This document shows positions 12,774 to 15,475 of a stretch of 15,475 nt of DNA, piece by piece. Made by a program: the position numbers and the translations under genes. This stretch comes from CAYMUC01 sp964393535. Lineage in GTDB: Bacteria; Actinomycetota; Acidimicrobiia; Acidimicrobiales; Ilumatobacteraceae. Position 1 is the first letter of the stretch. Every line of letters begins with the position of its first letter. The stretch covers positions 1 through 15,475 of the forward strand of contig CAYMUC010000073.1 in assembly GCA_964393535.1 (NCBI GenBank), written 5' to 3'. A model generated the notes under the pieces. The model was not told the origin of the DNA. It ran no database searches and was given only the letters and a program-made list of their open reading frames with translations.

Positions 12774-13156
12774 CAGTCGAGTTCGTCGGGACGGTCCGGA
12801 AGCGTCGCCGAATCGCGAAGGATGCGTTCGATGCGTTCCGCACTGCGGATCACCTCATCGGGGCGGAACTCGAGCACCGGCGTCTTCTTCGCCCGCACCT
12901 GACGTCCGATGGACGATTGGAGGCGGCGACGGTGTTCGCCCAGGGCTTCGAGGATCTCGGGATCTCCGGACTCACCGGCCATCGAGTCGTAGTACACGTA
13001 GGCACGGTTCATCTCAGAGTCGACGTCCACCTTCGTGATGGCGATCCAGTGCAGACGCTCGTCGTCGATGAGTACCAACTCCGACGCGATGACCTCACGG
13101 AGCAACTCGCCACGTCGTACTGCCTTGTTGCCGGGGCGGTGCTGGGATCGAGCCAC
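12773..13156 (-). CDS. rbfA: 30S ribosome-binding factor A
   Basis: A 127-residue KH-like protein that assists late 30S maturation, especially 16S 5'-end processing, and is linked to cold adaptation. The family pattern is present: an N-terminal helix with RRGELLREVIASEL (about 14-27), ITKVDVDSEMNRAYVYYDSM in the first strands, and the LQSSIGRQVRAKKTPVLEFRPDE segment (80-102) with the helix-kink motif that replaces GxxG, closing in a short Ser/Asp tail. The start is GTG 13156, 16 nt after the DsbA-like stop; there is no strong ribosome binding site. infB-rbfA-truB is a classic operon order and supports the call. Confidence 0.93.
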   Translation of the reverse strand: MARSQHRPGNKAVRRGELLREVIASELVLIDDERLHWIAITKVDVDSEMNRAYVYYDSMAGESGDPEILEALGEHRRRLQSSIGRQVRAKKTPVLEFRPDEVIRSAERIERILRDSATLPDRPDELD

Positions 13157-13172
13157 CCCGACACGCTACCGG

Positions 13173-13817
13173 TCAGTCGAAGCGTGGGTATTCCCTCAGC
13201 GAACGCTTCAACTCGGTGATGCCTGGGGTGCTGGCCAGGGTGACCACGGCGTCCCACACCTTCACTGCGTCATCGCCGCGAGCAACGCGCGACATGACCG
13301 GCCCGAAGAAACTGCTCTCGAGTTCGGTCCCCGGGCGGAAGGTGAGGATGGGTGTGCCAACGTCGGGACCGGTGCGCTCCAGTGCCGTTGCTGTCTCTGA
13401 CCGGAGGAACTCGTCGAGACCTTCGTCGTTCCACGAACCAGCTGCTGACTCGTCCACGCCGGCCTCGCGGCAGCAGTCGGCGAGGAAACCTGCAGGATCA
13501 TCGACCAGTTCGGCGCGTCGCCCCTGGGGATGCAACCTCTCGCCCACCACCGTGTAGAAGCGGGCGACACCGTCGTTCCCCGCGGAACGGTCGATCGCCG
13601 TGGCCACCCGTAGCGCCTGCGTTCCCGCAACATGTACCGCCCGGAACTCGGGGGTGTACCCCTCGTCGGTGCGCTTCTCGTTCAGCACCTTCAACGAAAT
13701 GGGTCGCCAACGAACGTCGAGGGGCCGCTGATCGCTGACCTCCACCACCCAACGCGAGGTGATCCAGGCAAAGGGACAGACCGGGTCGTAGAAGAACTCG
13801 ACCTGTTCCCGGCTCAT
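13173..13817 (-). CDS. DsbA-fold oxidoreductase related to mycothiol-dependent nitroreductase Rv2466c
   Basis: A 214-residue thioredoxin-fold protein with a helical insertion and no signal peptide, so cytoplasmic. The opening FFYDPVCPFAWITSRWVVEV (8-27), SLKVLNE (41-47), the cis-proline loop VGTPIL (153-158), FFGPVMSR (170-177) and the ending ELKR-x-x-x-x-YPRFD resemble Rv2466c of M. tuberculosis, which reduces mixed disulfides and activates nitro-prodrugs using mycothiol. Rv2466c has a CPWC motif; here it is CPFA (Cys14, Ala17), so only a monothiol mechanism is possible, perhaps a mycothiol S-transferase or isomerase type. ATG 13817 overlaps the infB stop by 4 nt, and rbfA follows after 16 nt, so it is embedded in the translation operon. 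A 2-hydroxychromene-2-carboxylate isomerase-like role is an alternative. The fold is confident; the reaction is unknown. Confidence 0.85.
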   Translation of the reverse strand: MSREQVEFFYDPVCPFAWITSRWVVEVSDQRPLDVRWRPISLKVLNEKRTDEGYTPEFRAVHVAGTQALRVATAIDRSAGNDGVARFYTVVGERLHPQGRRAELVDDPAGFLADCCREAGVDESAAGSWNDEGLDEFLRSETATALERTGPDVGTPILTFRPGTELESSFFGPVMSRVARGDDAVKVWDAVVTLASTPGITELKRSLREYPRFD

Positions 13818-15475
13818 GTGCGGGGAATCTCCCGTTCCTCGAAGGTTTCGATGAGGTCACCGGACTTGAGATCCTGGAAATCAGACAGTCCGATACCGCA
13901 CTCGAAGCCTTCCCGGACTTCGCGGACATCGTCCTTGAACCGGCGCAACGATGTGATGCTTCCCTTCCAGATGATGACGCCCTCGCGAAGGAAGCGCACC
14001 TTGGTACCGCGCGTGATCTGACCCGATCGGACGTAGCAACCCGCCACCGCACCGATCTTGGGCACCCGGAACACCTCGCGCACCTCGGCCTCGCCCGTGA
14101 CCACCTCTTCGAACTCGGGGGCGAGCATGCCCACCATGGCCCGTTCGATGTCCTCGAGCAGCTTGTAGATGATCTCGTAGGTACGAATCTCGACACCCTC
14201 GGACTCGGCGAGGTCGCGCGCCTTGCGATCAGGACGGACGTTGAAGCCGATGATCGTGGCGTTGGTCGCCGACGCGAGTGTGATGTCGTTCTCGGTGATA
14301 CCACCCACCGCACGGTGCACGAAAGCCAACTTCACGTCGTCTCGCTCGAGGCGGCGCAGGCTCTCCGTCACCGCCTCCAACGAACCGTGGACGTCGGACT
14401 TGAGGACCAGATTCAAGGTGGCCACTTCGCCAGCCTGGATCTGGGCGAACACGTCCTCCAGCTTGACGCCGCGCTGGACACGAGCGTCGCCACGCTGGCT
14501 GAGCATTCGCTGACGTTGCGAACGGGCTTCGCCCACGGTGCGCGCCGTCTTCTCGTCGGGTGCCGCTCGGAACTCGTCGCCCGCATTGGGAACCGACGAC
14601 AGACCCAGCACCTGCACCGGCGTGGACGGTCCGGCCTCACGGATCTGGCGACCCTGATCGTCGATGAGGGCACGGACGCGACCCCACGAGCCGCCGGCGA
14701 CGATCGGGTCACCCACCTTGAGGGTCCCCTTGTCGACGAGCACCGTCGCGACCGGTCCACGACCCGTGTCGAGATTCGCCTCGAGCACGATGCCCTTGGC
14801 TCGACCCGTGGGATTGGCGTGCAACTCCTCGAGTTCGGCCACGACCAACAACTGCTCCAGCAGATCGTCGACGCCGAGACCCTGTTCGGCAGCCATCTCC
14901 ACGCAGATCGTGTCGCCACCCCAGGACTCGGGGACCAACTGGTACTCGGCCAACTGCGCCAGCACCCGCTGCGGGTCGGCGTTGGCCTTGTCGATCTTGT
15001 TGATCGCCACCACGATGGGCACCTCGGCGGCGCGAGCGTGGTTGATCGCCTCGATGGTCTGGGGCATGACTCCGTCGTCGGCGGCGACCATCAACACCAC
15101 GATGTCGGTGACCTGGGCTCCTCGGGCACGCATCTTGGTGAACGCCGCGTGGCCGGGTGTGTCGATGAAGGTGATCTGGTGCCCGTCCTGGGTGACCTGA
15201 TAGGCGCAGATGTGCTGGGTGATGCCGCCGGCCTAGCCCGCCACGACGTTGGTACGTCGAATGCGGTCCAGCAACGTGGTCTTGCCATGGTCGACGTGGC
15301 CCATCACGGTGATGACAGGCGCCCGCGGTTCCAGCAACTCCTCGACGTCATCGTCGCTGTCGTCGAACAACGCCTGGAGTTCCATCTCTTCTTGCTGGCC
15401 CGGGTCGACCAACAGCAGATCGGCACCGATCTCCAGGGCGAACAGTTCCATCTGCTCGTCGGTGAGGGTCATCGT
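13814..15475 (-). CDS. infB: Translation initiation factor IF-2, 5'-truncated by the window and interrupted by an in-frame TAG
   Basis: This covers the C-terminal 553 or so residues of IF2, the GTPase that brings fMet-tRNA to the 30S subunit and promotes 50S joining. The window edge cuts the N-terminal region (around TLTDEQMELFALEIG). G-domain motifs in order are G1 GHVDHGKT (15301-15278), G3 DTPGHAAF (from 15163), and G4 NKID (15001-14990). Domains II, III and C2 follow, including the C-terminal EVREGFECGIGL. At 15235-15233 the codon that is normally Glu in G-E-AGGITQH is TAG, with the same frame continuing on both sides, so no frameshift is involved. The ATG at 15133 is internal (MRARGAQVTD), not a gene start. 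As written, the product would stop inside switch I. A sequence error or strain mutation is the likely reason; I annotate one gene. The stop overlaps the DsbA-like start as ATGA. Confidence 0.9.

Noticed and set aside
13814..15133. Treating the segment from ATG 15133 as a separate, complete IF2-like gene
   Set aside because: The ATG is the internal Met of the conserved RARGA region after G3, and the upstream frame runs on with G1 and the N-terminal part; it is one gene interrupted by a TAG.
15233..15235. TAG reassigned to an amino acid in this organism
   Set aside because: The antiporter, rpsO, fbiC, ribF and truB all end sensibly at TAG in this window, and no other gene carries an internal TAG.

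Overview
This is a high-GC bacterial chromosome segment that reads as Actinomycetota. The evidence is an FO synthase of the fused CofG-CofH type (coenzyme F420 pathway), a carbonic anhydrase and a DsbA-fold protein closely resembling mycobacterial Rv1284 and Rv2466c as I remember them, frequent GTG starts, and the order infB-rbfA-truB-ribF / rpsO-pnp-M16 peptidase-dapB. Placement within the phylum (an Acidimicrobiia-like lineage) is a guess. Sixteen protein-coding genes are supported. I see no RNA gene, insertion sequence, prophage or CRISPR array, and no gene-free stretch longer than 300 bases.

Layout. Bases 1-3444 (+ strand): the 3' end of a cation/proton antiporter, a DedA-like membrane protein, a DHDPS-family aldolase with an altered active site, thiol peroxidase (tpx), then after a 68-nt AT-rich gap a beta-carbonic anhydrase overlapping a 1-Cys peroxiredoxin by 4 nt. 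Bases 3451-8303 (- strand, transcribed right to left): rpsO, pnp, M16 zinc peptidase, dapB. The last three are packed with 0-nt and 4-nt junctions, whereas rpsO and pnp are separated by a structured 177-nt spacer. Bases 8569-10926 (+): fbiC alone, divergent from rpsO and tail-to-tail with ribF. Bases 10933-15475 (-): infB (5' end outside the window), a DsbA-like protein, rbfA, truB, ribF, with overlapping or very short junctions, probably one operon.

How the genes work together. The - strand genes form a translation and RNA metabolism block: initiation factor 2, ribosome maturation, tRNA pseudouridylation, FMN/FAD synthesis, S15 and PNPase, with lysine/peptidoglycan precursor synthesis (dapB) at the end. 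fbiC interrupts the usual ribF-rpsO junction in opposite orientation. The left + strand part is rich in peroxide and thiol chemistry (Tpx, 1-Cys Prx coupled to carbonic anhydrase).

The most striking observation is an in-frame TAG in infB at 15233-15235. It sits where the switch I segment of the G domain normally has Glu (GEAGGITQH). The reading frame is intact on both sides, and a conserved Gly eight codons later is Cys. Both are consistent with G-to-T changes on the coding strand. Because IF2 is essential and TAG terminates five other genes here, a sequence error is the simplest explanation, but it needs checking. Other points of interest are a perfect 12-bp inverted repeat at the prx/dapB convergence, large stem-loops between rpsO and pnp, a hairpin in the rpsO leader, a UUCG hairpin in the fbiC leader, and loss of key DHDPS residues in the DapA-like protein. 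I found nothing that I would call a wholly new system.
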